Below the pieces are notes generated by a model. The model had not been told where the DNA came from and searched no databases. It was given only the letters and a program-made list of their open reading frames with translations. A DNA stretch of 33,851 nt, taken from Erysipelothrix sp. (GTDB taxonomy: Bacteria; Bacillota_I; Bacilli_A; Erysipelotrichales; Erysipelotrichaceae). Within the stretch, counting starts at the first letter, position 1. The number at the start of each line of letters is the position of its first letter. The stretch covers positions 1-33,851 of the forward strand of contig JAAZDW010000008.1 in the NCBI GenBank assembly GCA_012512595.1, given 5' to 3'. Both the position numbers and the translations under genes were made by a program. Positions 1 through 8,129 of this stretch are shown in pieces.

Positions 1-148
1 CTGCAAATGTATGTTCAACGAATTGCGGGAAAATTGTTGAACGTCTTGACCAAGTCTTAATGACTGATTTCTTTCCGCCTTTTTGAGCTTCTACTTTTTT
101 CATTAAATGCTCATCACAGAAAGGTCCTTTTTTTAAACTACGACTCAT
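1..148 (-). CDS. rpsS: 30S ribosomal protein S19 (partial, 3' end cut by window)
   Basis: Small-subunit protein that binds the 3' domain of 16S rRNA in the head of the 30S particle. Only the first 49 codons are visible, reading left off the window edge. The N-terminus [10 protein letters not shown] and the following segment [14 protein letters not shown] are typical S19. The ATG at 148-146 follows a purine-rich ribosome site (AAAGGTAGG), and the gene starts 19 nt after the rplB stop, as expected for the S10 operon order rplB-rpsS. The truncation is only an effect of the window boundary. Confidence 0.96.
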   Translation of the reverse strand, partial: MSRSLKKGPFCDEHLMKKVEAQKGGKKSVIKTWSRRSTIFPQFVEHTFA

Positions 149-167
149 ATTGATTTCCTACCTTTCG

Positions 168-1004
168 TTATTTTTTCTTTCTTCTGTCTCTAACGATTAA
201 ATCATTAGATTTATTTTTACGCTTACGAGTTTTAACTCCTTGAGCTTTTTTACCCCAAGGTGTCATCGGAGCTACACGTCCAATTGACGTACGTCCTTCT
301 CCACCACCATGTGGGTGATCGATTGGGTTCATTGCTGATCCACGAACTGCAGATCTTTTACCCATCCAGCGTGATCTTCCGGCTTTACCAATTACTACAA
401 GTGAATGATCTTCATTACCTACAGTACCGATAGTTGCCCGGCATGTGCCTAATACTTTACGTACTTCGCCACTTGCTAATCTTAAAGTTACATATTTACC
501 TTCAGAGCTTGTAACTCTTGCACTTGTTCCAGCTGAACGAACCATTTGTCCACCTTTACCAGGTTTTAATTCAACGTTATGAACTGTAGTTCCTTCTGGA
601 ATAAATTGTAATTGTTTTGAGTTTCCAACTATAATATCAGCGTCTTCGCCTGATAAGATTTCCATTCCAACCGTTAAGCCTTTAGGTGCTAAGATATATC
701 TTTTTTCACCATCTGCATATGTTACTAATGCAATGTGAGCACTTCTGTTTGGATCATATTCGATTGTTGAAACTCTTGCAGGTATATTGTCTTTATCACG
801 TTTAAAGTCAATGATTCTATATTGACGTTTGTGCCCTCCACCTTGATGGCGGGTTGTGATTCTTCCTGTATTATTACGTCCACCTTTTTTACTGATTGAT
901 TCAGTAAGTGATTTTTCAGGTTTACTAACCGTTATGTCTTCTCTTACTAGAGATGTCATGTGACGGCGTCCTGGAGTGGTCGGTTTATATTTTTTAATCG
1001 CCAT
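168..1004 (-). CDS. rplB: 50S ribosomal protein L2
   Basis: L2 (278 aa, the usual bacterial length) binds 23S rRNA near the peptidyl-transferase centre and is needed for subunit association. The N-terminal OB-like part includes [12 protein letters not shown]. The C-terminal part carries the family signature around [15 protein letters not shown], including the conserved His, and ends in a basic tail. The ATG has a strong ribosome site (AAGGAGGAG). It is the fifth gene of the S10 operon. The 56 nt separating it from rplW is longer than other gaps here and holds a possible RNA switch, listed separately. Confidence 0.98.
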   Translation of the reverse strand: MAIKKYKPTTPGRRHMTSLVREDITVSKPEKSLTESISKKGGRNNTGRITTRHQGGGHKRQYRIIDFKRDKDNIPARVSTIEYDPNRSAHIALVTYADGEKRYILAPKGLTVGMEILSGEDADIIVGNSKQLQFIPEGTTVHNVELKPGKGGQMVRSAGTSARVTSSEGKYVTLRLASGEVRKVLGTCRATIGTVGNEDHSLVVIGKAGRSRWMGKRSAVRGSAMNPIDHPHGGGEGRTSIGRVAPMTPWGKKAQGVKTRKRKNKSNDLIVRDRRKKK

Positions 1005-1019
1005 TGATTACTCCTCCTT

Positions 1020-1051
1020 GCGCATTTGACGGAAATAGCGCCTTCTTCCGT
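1020..1051 (-). promoter_or_regulatory. Two mutually exclusive stem-loops in the rplW-rplB spacer
   Basis: Read on the minus strand, ACGGAA (1051-1046) can pair with TTCCGT (1034-1029). Alternatively GCGC-T-ATTT (1041-1033) can pair with AAATGCGC (1027-1020). The arms share 1033-1034, so both cannot form fully at once. The second stem ends directly next to the rplB ribosome site AAGGAGG. This is seen in the sequence; any regulatory role is inferred and the first stem is short. Confidence 0.35.
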
Positions 1052-1060
1052 TATTAATAT

Positions 1061-1351
1061 TTATCTTTCTTCGAAGATATCAATTGAATGGCCTTCAGCT
1101 AATTTAATAATAGCTTTTTTATATGAAGACTTAAATCCTTCATGTTGACCCATTCTAGCTTTTTTAGCTCTTACGTTGATTGTGTTAACACGTTCAACTT
1201 TAACTTTAAATATTTCTTCGACCGCTAATTTCACTTCAGTTTTGTTTGCGTTTTTAGCAACTACAAATGTAACTGTATTGTTATCATCGGTTAAATGCAT
1301 TGATTTTTCAGTGATTACTGGGCGAATGATAATATCTCTTGCTCTACTCAT
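1061..1351 (-). CDS. rplW: 50S ribosomal protein L23
   Basis: L23 (96 aa) sits at the exit of the peptide tunnel on the 50S subunit, where trigger factor and SRP dock. The sequence shows the family pattern RDIIIRPVITEKS near the N-terminus, the basic loop RAKKARMGQHEGFKSSYKKA and the terminal DIFEE. Its ATG overlaps the rplD stop by one base (TAATG), which indicates translational coupling. Length and place in the S10 operon are standard. Confidence 0.97.
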   Translation of the reverse strand: MSRARDIIIRPVITEKSMHLTDDNNTVTFVVAKNANKTEVKLAVEEIFKVKVERVNTINVRAKKARMGQHEGFKSSYKKAIIKLAEGHSIDIFEER

Positions 1352-1983
1352 TATACTAATACCTCCCCAGCTAACTCAGCAGCTTTTTGTGTCATTACTA
1401 AGTTTTCTGCATTTAGAATATCGAATACATTTAAGCTTTCAACTGGAAGTAATACTACACCTTTTAAATTTTTCATTGAAAGGTAAGCATTTTCATAGTC
1501 TTCGTCAGCTCTTATAACAAATAATGTCTTATTAGTTACATTAAGATTGTTTAATACTTCGATAAATCTTTTTGTTTTGATTTCTTGCATTTCTAAGTTT
1601 TCTACTAACATTGCTTTATTGTTTAAAACTTTATCACTTAAAGCTGATCTAATAGCAAGTCTTCTAACTTTTCTATTAGTGTGTAGCTTATAGTTTCTTG
1701 CTGTTGTTGGTCCAAAGACAACTCCACCACCAACCCATTGTGGTGATCTAATTGATCCTTGACGAGCACGACCTGTACCTTTTTGTCTCCAAGGTTTACG
1801 TCCGCCACCTCTAACTTCTGATCTGTTTTTTACTTTATGTGTTCCTTGACGTTGCGCAGCTTGTTGAGCTACTACTGCATCAAACAGAACTTGTTTATTT
1901 GGTGTAATCCCAAAAACATCAGCAGATACTTCAATATTTTCTAATTCTTTTCCATCTAGATTAAACATTTTTAAGTTTGCCAT
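1351..1983 (-). CDS. rplD: 50S ribosomal protein L4
   Basis: L4 (210 aa) binds domain I of 23S rRNA and its extended loop lines the peptide tunnel. The loop is visible near residues 45-100, rich in Arg and Gly, with GGGRKPWRQKGTGRARQG. In Escherichia coli L4 is also the autogenous repressor of the S10 operon; whether it acts on the leader found here is unknown. It is separated from rplC by 3 nt and shares a base with rplW. Confidence 0.97.
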   Translation of the reverse strand: MANLKMFNLDGKELENIEVSADVFGITPNKQVLFDAVVAQQAAQRQGTHKVKNRSEVRGGGRKPWRQKGTGRARQGSIRSPQWVGGGVVFGPTTARNYKLHTNRKVRRLAIRSALSDKVLNNKAMLVENLEMQEIKTKRFIEVLNNLNVTNKTLFVIRADEDYENAYLSMKNLKGVVLLPVESLNVFDILNAENLVMTQKAAELAGEVLV

Positions 1984-1986
1984 TGA

Positions 1987-2682
1987 TTACGCCTCCTCTG
2001 CTGCAGTTTCTTCTGTAGTTTCATAATTTACTAATTGTACTGGTTCTTTTTGTTTAATTCTCTTAGTTGTAGTTTTTAAGAATACTAGGCCTTTTTTAGG
2101 TCCAGGAACATTTCCCTTAACTAAAATGACGTTTTTGTCTAAATCAACAGAAACTACTTCTAAGTTTCTATTAGTAGTTGTAAAACCACCGTGTTGTCCA
2201 GCCATCTTTGTACCTTTAGCAACTTTACCAACTGTTCCACCACTCGCAATCGATCCCGCACTACGGTGGAATCTAGAACCATGTGTTTTAGGTCCTAACG
2301 CTTGGTTATTTCTTTTAATTGCTCCAGTATAACCTTTACCTTTTGAGATACCTGTAACATCTAGCATATCGCCTTCTGAAAATACTTCTAATGTTACTTC
2401 TTGTCCTACCTCATATTCAGACATGCCATTGCCACGTACTTCTCTAATAAACTTCTTTGGTCCCGTTTCTGCTTTACTTGCGTGACCCATGCTTGGTTTA
2501 TTTGAACGGTGCTCTTTCACATCTTCAAATCCTAATTGAACAGCTTCATAACCATCTGTTTCAATTGTTTTCTTTTGCATAACGACATTTGGTGTTGCTC
2601 CAATAACTGTGACTGGTAACAATGTACCATCAGTGGTGAACACCTGAGTCATGCCAAGTTTCTTTCCTAAAATACCCTTCAT
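1987..2682 (-). CDS. rplC: 50S ribosomal protein L3
   Basis: L3 (231 aa) is an early-assembly 50S protein whose loop reaches the peptidyl-transferase centre. The start [15 protein letters not shown] and the central loop around [15 protein letters not shown] and AGQHGG are diagnostic. The C-terminus has a roughly 20-residue acidic extension ([11 protein letters not shown]), slightly longer than in Bacillus. Second gene of the S10 operon, 19 nt after rpsJ. Confidence 0.97.
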   Translation of the reverse strand: MKGILGKKLGMTQVFTTDGTLLPVTVIGATPNVVMQKKTIETDGYEAVQLGFEDVKEHRSNKPSMGHASKAETGPKKFIREVRGNGMSEYEVGQEVTLEVFSEGDMLDVTGISKGKGYTGAIKRNNQALGPKTHGSRFHRSAGSIASGGTVGKVAKGTKMAGQHGGFTTTNRNLEVVSVDLDKNVILVKGNVPGPKKGLVFLKTTTKRIKQKEPVQLVNYETTEETAAEEA

Positions 2683-2701
2683 GATTTAACCTCCATCACC
2701 A

Positions 2702-3013
2702 CTAAAGTTTAATTTCGATGTCAACACCACTTGGTAGCTCTAGTCTACTCAAGGCATCAATAGTTGATGCGTTAGGTCCAACAATCTCAATTAATCTTTT
2801 ATGTGTCCTTTGCTCAAATTGCTCTCTTGAATCCTTGTTCACGTGTGGTGAACGAAGAATTGTAACAATTTCTTTCTCAGTTGGTAGTGGAACTGGCCCA
2901 ATTACCTTCTTTGCTCCGTGTTCGTTAGCTGCTGCGATTATTTTCTCAGCTGCTAAATCGATTGTCCTATGCTCATAAGCCTTAAGACGAATCTTTACGT
3001 TATTCTTTGCCAT
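2702..3013 (-). CDS. rpsJ: 30S ribosomal protein S10 (NusE)
   Basis: S10 (103 aa) binds the 30S head and, as NusE, links transcription to translation through NusB and NusG. The motifs RIRLKAYEH-like near the N-terminus, [31 protein letters not shown] and the terminal SGVDIEIKL are typical. The ATG has a very strong ribosome site (AAAGGAGGAG). First gene of the operon, preceded by a leader of about 120 nt and a good promoter. Confidence 0.98.
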   Translation of the reverse strand: MAKNNVKIRLKAYEHRTIDLAAEKIIAAANEHGAKKVIGPVPLPTEKEIVTILRSPHVNKDSREQFEQRTHKRLIEIVGPNASTIDALSRLELPSGVDIEIKL

Positions 3014-3135
3014 GAAACTCCTCCTTTTTCTTTAGTCACTCTCGGCGACTTTCGCCTCGCTTGAATTCCCCAATATCCCACCAGTCATGACAACGGGCTC
3101 CGGTGTATCGGCAACCTCACGTTTCTTTGCGACGC
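3014..3135 (-). ncRNA. Structured 5' leader of the S10 operon
   Basis: This is the untranslated stretch between the inferred start site (about 3135) and rpsJ. On the minus strand, CCGAT (3111-3107) pairs with ATTGG (3074-3070, one G-U). Inside it, CACCGG (3105-3100) pairs with CTGGTG (3084-3079, one G-U), separated by a small internal loop, giving one composite stem. Nearer the gene GGCGA-AAG-TCGCC (3056-3044) forms a compact hairpin. The region is clearly more GC-rich than its surroundings, as structured RNAs are in AT-rich genomes. A ribosomal-protein-binding leader is a reasonable inference; the ligand is not identified. Confidence 0.6.
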
Positions 3136-3141
3136 TTGATT

Positions 3142-3170
3142 ATTATAACAAAAAGACTTGCCCATTGCAA
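3142..3170 (-). promoter_or_regulatory. S10 operon promoter (sigma-A type)
   Basis: Minus strand -35 TTGCAA (3170-3165), 17-nt spacer, -10 TATAAT (3147-3142). The -35 box and most of the spacer lie inside the terminator hairpin of the upstream operon. Confidence 0.8.
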
Positions 3171-3177
3171 GTCTTTT
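3147..3177 (-). terminator. Intrinsic terminator of the secA-prfB-yitT operon
   Basis: An 11-bp perfect stem AAAAGACTTGC / GCAAGTCTTTT with a 5-nt loop, followed on the minus strand by a T run. It lies 40 nt past the yitT stop. It is A/T symmetrical and could also work on the plus strand. Confidence 0.88.
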
Positions 3178-3216
3178 ATTCAATATATATATATTAACAA
3201 TATCCTTTATTAAAAG

Positions 3217-4077
3217 TTAAACGCGGTGCCCTAATCTAAAGCCTTCTCCAAGGATTTCTCTCGCATCTTGTACGATTAAAAATGCTGATGGGTCCTCTTC
3301 CATGACTATCGTTTTAAGATCTGTATATTGTTCATTTGTAACCACACACATAATTATATCACGAGCTTCGCCTCCATAGCCACCGACTGCACTAATTATT
3401 GTTGTACCACGGTTAAGCTCTAAGTGAATCCGACTATTAATTATATCTAACTGATTGGAAATAATTTGAATTGACTTAGTGGTTTCACTACCAAATAATA
3501 AAACCTTATCAATCATATAAGATGTGGCCCAAACTGAAATTAAGCCAATTAAGACGTGAGTGATCCCTAAGGTATATACACCTAAGGCAACTGTTAGCCC
3601 ATCTACCAGCATCAAACCTTTTGAGGTTGGAATATGAAAGTACTTATCTAATAATAGAGGAAAGACATCCATACCACCAGTACTTGCGTGTGATCTAAAT
3701 ACAAGTCCTAAGGCAACCCCCGATAAAAGTCCTCCATATAAGGACGCCAACATCGGGTCAATTTCAATTGTAAAGGTTGAATATCGTAATAATTCAATCA
3801 TCAATGGATAGGCAATCGAACTTGCAAGTGTTTTTAAAGCAAACTTTTTTCCTAAAAAGGCCGCCCCCAAGATATAGGTAATAAAAATAAAGAAATACGC
3901 AATATATTTTGTGTCTACATTTGGCAGCAGTGGACTTAAGGCAATCGAAACTCCAAAGACGCCACCTGTCAAAATATCATAAGGTAGAATAAAGAAATTT
4001 ACAGCACAGGCTAACAAAAAATTACCTAACAACAAAACTAAAAACTCAGTTATGTTGTCTTTTATAAACTTGGTCAT
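3217..4077 (-). CDS. YitT/YvjA family membrane protein
   Basis: A 286-aa integral membrane protein of the YitT (DUF161) family with a C-terminal DUF2179 cytoplasmic domain. About five to six hydrophobic segments fill residues 10-195, with the family pattern AVNFFILPYDILTGGVFGVS near the start and FRSHASTGGMDVFPLLLDKY in the middle. The last 80 residues form the soluble domain with GGYGGEARDIIMCVVTN. The biochemical role of the family is not settled. It lies 12 nt behind prfB; in Bacillus the homologue yvjA also follows secA-prfB, so the linkage is old. Probably cotranscribed with secA and prfB. Confidence 0.88.
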   Translation of the reverse strand: MTKFIKDNITEFLVLLLGNFLLACAVNFFILPYDILTGGVFGVSIALSPLLPNVDTKYIAYFFIFITYILGAAFLGKKFALKTLASSIAYPLMIELLRYSTFTIEIDPMLASLYGGLLSGVALGLVFRSHASTGGMDVFPLLLDKYFHIPTSKGLMLVDGLTVALGVYTLGITHVLIGLISVWATSYMIDKVLLFGSETTKSIQIISNQLDIINSRIHLELNRGTTIISAVGGYGGEARDIIMCVVTNEQYTDLKTIVMEEDPSAFLIVQDAREILGEGFRLGHRV

Positions 4078-4089
4078 TTTAGCCTCCTA

Positions 4090-5191
4090 TTACGTATTTG
4101 AATTTTGACTTAAATACTCATAAACAAAGTTTTCAATTTTTCCATCTAAAACAGCTTCAACGTTACCTTCTTCATAATTTGTCCGAGTATCTTTAACTAA
4201 GGTGTAAGGATGCATAACATAAGATCTTATTTGTGAACCCCACTCGATTGCAGACTTTACTCCAGTTATTTCATCTAATTGTTTAGCTTGCTCTTGCACC
4301 ATCATTTCAAAGACTCTTGACTTTAGCATCGTTAAGGCTTGGTCACGGTTTGCGTGTTGTGACCTACCACTTTGACTTGCCGCAACGATACCAGTTGGCG
4401 TATGAATCAGTCTTACTGCAGAGTCTGTCTTATTAATATGTTGACCCCCAGCTCCAGTGGCGCGATGAGTTTCCATTTGAATATCAGAATCTGGAATATC
4501 TAACTCAACATCTTTAATTTCTGGTGTTACACTTACTGCCGCAAAAGATGTATGTCTTCTACCAGAACTGTCAAAGGGTGAAATTCTAACTAAACGATGC
4601 ACACCTTTTTCAGATTTTAAATAACCATAGGCAAGGTCACCACTAACACTAAAAGTTACCGACTTTATTCCAGCTTCATCGCCAGCTAAATAATCTAAGA
4701 CTGTCATCTTAAAACCTTTGCGTTCAACATAGCGACTTAACATCCGATATAACATTGCCGCAAAATCATGACTTTCAGTTCCACCTGCTCCTGGATGTAT
4801 TTCTACAATGGCAGTATTATTATCATATTCACCACTTAAGAGCACTTTGATTTCAAAGTCAGAAAAATCATTTGCTAACTCCTCATACTCCATTTGTAAA
4901 AGTTCTAAAAGTTCAGCGTCATTTTCATCTTTTACTAATTGATACGTATCTTCAATTGATAAAAGTTTTTTTTCGATATTCTCATAACCTTTAACTAAGG
5001 TCTTATTTTGATTTAACTCATTAAAGACTTTTTGCGAGTTTTTTCGGTCATCCCAAAAACCTGGCTCCATAGTTTTAAGATTTAATTTTTCAATTAAGGC
5101 TTTCTTTGAATCTGTGTCAAAGCGAACCTCTAAGTTGGTCAAACTTACTATTTAAATTTTCTAATTCTTTTTTAATTTCATATATTTGCAT
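4090..5191 (-). CDS. prfB: Peptide chain release factor 2 (programmed +1 frameshift)
   Basis: RF2 recognises UAA and UGA and triggers peptidyl-tRNA hydrolysis. The gene begins with ATG at 5191-5189 behind AAGGAG. Its first 24 codons (5191-5120, MQIYEIKKELENL... ending RGSL) run into an in-frame TGA at 5119-5117. A +1 shift on CTT-TGA-C skips base 5119 and continues from GAC at 5118 to 4090, giving 366 aa, the normal RF2 length. The anticodon-like tripeptide SPF (in RISPFDSSG) and the catalytic GGQ (ATGAGGQHINK) are both present. A caller that ignores the shift would place a false start near 5142. The gene lies 12 nt behind secA, the classical Firmicutes arrangement. Confidence 0.96.
5116..5131 (-). 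promoter_or_regulatory. RF2 autoregulatory frameshift site
   Basis: Minus strand reads AGA GGT TCG CTT TGA C. GAGGT is an internal Shine-Dalgarno-like element, spaced three bases from the slippery CTT, followed by the poorly read stop TGA-C. Same layout as the Escherichia coli prfB signal. Low RF2 lets the ribosome shift +1; abundant RF2 terminates and lowers synthesis. Confidence 0.95.
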
Positions 5192-5203
5192 AATACTAAC
5201 TCC

Positions 5204-7537
5204 TTACTTTACTTCGACGTGCATACACCATTGAACTGCTTCAACCGCTATATTTTTCATCATTGTTTCAAATAAAGTATAGCCTTCTTCAATATATTGC
5301 TGAAGTGGATTTGATTGGGCATAAGAACGCAAGTGAATTCCTTCTCTTAGGGCACTCATAATATCAATATGATCAATCCATTTACGGTCAATTATTCTCA
5401 AAACAATAATTCTCTCAACTCTAACCGCTTCATTTTTAACTTTTCTAATTTTTTGATTATAATAATTCCAAGCTGTTTTAAAAGCTAAGGCACTAACTTC
5501 ATTACTATCCTTGCCTTCAATATCTTTTAGTCTAACAATTCCATCAAAGCCTAAAAGGTCTAAAGCCTTAATTATCTCTGGATATTCTAATAGCTGAGAT
5601 TCAACATTGAAATGAGCATCGACAATATCAGAAATAGCTTTTTCAAACATTTCTTCAACAATCACATGGATGTCGTCATTTTCTAAAATATAATCTCTTT
5701 GTTTATAAATAGTTTCCCTTTGCAAAGCTAGAACATCATCATACTCAAGTAAGGATTTTCTAACATCAAAGTTAACACCCTCAACTCTTTTTTGGGCTGT
5801 CCCAATTGCGGTCGTAAACATTTTAGACTCAATTGGTGTGTCTCCAAGTTCATCAGTTAAACCACTAAAACGCTCACTTCCAAAGCGGACCATTAGCTCA
5901 TCTTCCATCGAAACAAAAAACTGTGACATTCCTGGATCACCTTGACGACCGGCCCGACCACGAAGCTGATTATCTATACGACGTGATTCATGACGCTCAC
6001 TACCTAAAACCGCAAGCCCACCTAATTCACGAATTTCATCAGTGATTTTAATATCCGTACCACGACCTGCCATGTTAGTAGCAATAGTAACAGAGCCCTT
6101 AAAGCCAGCTCTTGCGATTATATCGGCTTCTTTTTCATGGAATTTAGCATTTAAGACTTGGTGTCTAATTCGACGTTGTTTTAACATTTTACTAACAAAC
6201 TCACTTGTCTCAACTGAAATTGTCCCAACCAAAACTGGCTGGCCTTTTTCATTAAGTTCTTCGATCTTATTTATTAGGGCTGAAAACTTAGCCTTTTGAG
6301 TTCCATAAACAACATCTGGTAAGTCTTGTCTAATTAGTGGTTCATTAGTTGGAATTTCGATAACTCGCATATTATAAATTGAAAGAAACTCTTCTTCTTC
6401 AGTTTTTGCGGTTCCGGTCATTCCTGACAATTTCGAATATAATCTAAAGAAGTTTTGATAAGTTATTGTTGCTAAAGTTGAAGTTTCTTCCTTAATTGTA
6501 ACGCCCTCTTTAGCTTCAATAGCCTGGTGGAGTCCATCAGAGAAAGCTCTACCTTCCATCATTCTTCCTGTAAATTGGTCGACAATAACTATTTCATCAT
6601 TTCTAACTACATATTCAACTTCATCATCCATTGTAAAATTGGCCTTTAGCGCCATATTAATATGATGAACAGCATTTGAATGCTCAACATCATACAAGTT
6701 GTCTAACTTAAAGAATTTTTGAGCTTTTTCAACACCTTGTTCATTTAACTGTACAGTCTTACTTTTAATATCAACATCAAAATCTTCATTGTTTTTTAAT
6801 CTTTTGACAAAAGTGTCGGCTTTTTCATATAAATTGGCAGTTTTTCGCTGGCCCCCTGAAATTATTAATGGGGTTCTAGACTCGTCAACTAAAATTGAGT
6901 CAACCTCATCAATTAAAGCAAAGTTTAAACCACGCATAACGCGCTTGTTAACATCGGTAACCATATTATCGCGTAAGTAATCAAAGCCCAACTCTGAGTT
7001 TGTTGTATAGGTAATATCAGATAAGTAAGCTTCCTGCTTCTGCTTTTCATTTAGACCCCGCTGATTAAAGGCAACAGTTAAACCTAAAAACTCATGAATT
7101 GCGCCCATCCACTTAGAGTCACGTTTAGCTAAGTACTCGTTGACTGTAACAATATGAACGCCCTTGCCTTCTAACGCATTTAAGTAAACCGGCATAACTG
7201 AAGTTAAAGTTTTACCTTCACCAGTTTTCATTTCGGCAATATCGCCATCATTCAAAATTACCCCACCAATAATTTGCACAGGATATGCATGTTCACCAAT
7301 GACACGCCTAGCAGCTTCTCTTACAACTGCAAAAGCTTCTACTAAAATATCGTCTAAAGTTTCACCATCAGCTAGTCTATCTTGAAAAACTTTGGTCATA
7401 TCTTTTAATTGTTGATCACTTTTAGCTTGCATTTGTTGATCTAAAGCTAAAACTTGGTCAGCAATATTTTCTACTTCATTTAATCTTTTGCCTTCATAAG
7501 AAAACATATTATTGAAAAACTTTTTTATAAAACTCAT
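5204..7537 (-). CDS. secA: Protein translocase ATPase SecA
   Basis: SecA drives export of preproteins through SecYEG by ATP hydrolysis at the membrane. The start at 7537 (MSFIKKFFNNMF) is chosen because GGAGGG lies 6 nt upstream; an in-frame ATG 10 codons earlier lacks such a site. Walker A-type motif MKTGEGKTLTSV, Walker B with LIDEVDSILVDESRTPL, motif VI region HESRRIDNQLRGRAGRQGD and the helical scaffold around RKWIDHIDIMSALREGI are present. At 777 aa it ends soon after the scaffold domain, without the usual flexible linker and Cys-rich zinc tail. Upstream of prfB, as in Bacillus. Confidence 0.97.
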   Translation of the reverse strand: MSFIKKFFNNMFSYEGKRLNEVENIADQVLALDQQMQAKSDQQLKDMTKVFQDRLADGETLDDILVEAFAVVREAARRVIGEHAYPVQIIGGVILNDGDIAEMKTGEGKTLTSVMPVYLNALEGKGVHIVTVNEYLAKRDSKWMGAIHEFLGLTVAFNQRGLNEKQKQEAYLSDITYTTNSELGFDYLRDNMVTDVNKRVMRGLNFALIDEVDSILVDESRTPLIISGGQRKTANLYEKADTFVKRLKNNEDFDVDIKSKTVQLNEQGVEKAQKFFKLDNLYDVEHSNAVHHINMALKANFTMDDEVEYVVRNDEIVIVDQFTGRMMEGRAFSDGLHQAIEAKEGVTIKEETSTLATITYQNFFRLYSKLSGMTGTAKTEEEEFLSIYNMRVIEIPTNEPLIRQDLPDVVYGTQKAKFSALINKIEELNEKGQPVLVGTISVETSEFVSKMLKQRRIRHQVLNAKFHEKEADIIARAGFKGSVTIATNMAGRGTDIKITDEIRELGGLAVLGSERHESRRIDNQLRGRAGRQGDPGMSQFFVSMEDELMVRFGSERFSGLTDELGDTPIESKMFTTAIGTAQKRVEGVNFDVRKSLLEYDDVLALQRETIYKQRDYILENDDIHVIVEEMFEKAISDIVDAHFNVESQLLEYPEIIKALDLLGFDGIVRLKDIEGKDSNEVSALAFKTAWNYYNQKIRKVKNEAVRVERIIVLRIIDRKWIDHIDIMSALREGIHLRSYAQSNPLQQYIEEGYTLFETMMKNIAVEAVQWCMHVEVK

Positions 7538-7587
7538 GTGATGCCCTCCATTTTGATACCATTGCAATTATAACACTATTATAGTAA

Positions 7588-7611
7588 ATAAAAAAGGCGT
7601 TTCCACCTTTT
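7588..7611 (-). terminator. Terminator after the downstream cold-shock gene
   Basis: Minus strand AAAAGGTG-GAAA-CGCCTTTT, an 8-bp stem with one G-U pair, followed by TTTATTT. It lies 28 nt past the stop of the cold-shock gene at 7639-7836 and separates it from secA. A TATAAT just downstream could be the secA -10 element, but no convincing -35 accompanies it. Confidence 0.7.
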
Positions 7612-7638
7612 CTACGAAGTACATTTAAATACTAATAG

Positions 7639-7836
7639 CTACAACTTCACGATATTATGTGCCTGAAGTCCTCGCTCTCCTTCAACCAATTCGAATTCAA
7701 CATCTGCGCCTTCATCGATTGTTTTGAAGCCTTCCATAACTAACTGAGAGTAATGAAAGAAGACATCGCCTTTTTCTTCAGTCTCAATAAAGCCAAAACC
7801 CTTAGTTTGATTAAATCTCTTTACCTTACCTACCAT
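7639..7836 (-). CDS. Cold-shock-domain protein (first of two in tandem)
   Basis: A 65-aa single cold-shock-domain protein that binds single-stranded RNA or DNA and acts as an RNA chaperone. RNP1 is KGFGFIET (residues 12-19) and RNP2 is DVFFHYSQL (around residues 24-32). It has the general Csp fold pattern ending [10 protein letters not shown]. It diverges from its neighbour at 7908-8111 well beyond a recent duplication, and reads KRFN where most Csp proteins have KWFN (Trp to Arg). It has its own promoter in the 71-nt gap upstream and its own terminator. Confidence 0.93.
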   Translation of the reverse strand: MVGKVKRFNQTKGFGFIETEEKGDVFFHYSQLVMEGFKTIDEGADVEFELVEGERGLQAHNIVKL

Positions 7837-7874
7837 ATTAAAACCTATACCTTTCCACGTATCTACGTATTCTT

Positions 7875-7902
7875 ATTATATAACATTAACGTGAAAATGC
7901 AA
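7875..7902 (-). promoter_or_regulatory. Promoter of the cold-shock gene at 7639-7836
   Basis: Minus strand -35 TTGCAT (7902-7897), 16-nt spacer, -10 TATAAT (7880-7875). The -35 lies 6 nt past the stop of the preceding cold-shock gene. Confidence 0.7.
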
Positions 7903-7907
7903 AAATT

Positions 7908-8111
7908 TTAACTTTCTACAATTACTACATTACGAGCTTGAATTCCCTTAATTTCATTTACTATCTCATATCTTACAATATCCCCCGCTTCAAGACTTTT
8001 ATAACCTTCTTGTAAAATATGCGAATAATGAACAAAGATGTCTGATCCATCTTCTTGACAAATAAAACCAAAGCCTTTTTCAACATCAAACCATTTAACT
8101 TTTCCTTGCAT
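7908..8111 (-). CDS. Cold-shock-domain protein (second, behind comFC)
   Basis: A 67-aa cold-shock-domain protein with the standard opening [17 protein letters not shown] (RNP1) and DIFVHYSHI (RNP2). The nucleic-acid-contacting Trp and Phe residues are all present, unlike in the other copy. It starts 18 nt after the comFC stop with an AAAGGTG ribosome site and no visible terminator or promoter between, so it is probably the last gene of the comFA-comFC transcript. No terminator is seen after it either, so reading through into the next cold-shock gene is possible. Confidence 0.93.
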   Translation of the reverse strand: MQGKVKWFDVEKGFGFICQEDGSDIFVHYSHILQEGYKSLEAGDIVRYEIVNEIKGIQARNVVIVES

Positions 8112-8129
8112 TTAATTCACCTTTTCTAA

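Noticed and set aside
3181-3200. TA-rich dinucleotide run at 3181-3200 as a repeat element
   Set aside because: Short and in an AT-rich 3' flank; no array structure or second copy is seen in the window.
5142-5144. ATG near 5142 as the start of prfB
   Set aside because: It gives a protein lacking the first 20 or so RF2 residues and has no ribosome site; the upstream 24-codon frame with AAGGAG and the CTT-TGA-C shift site explains the true start.
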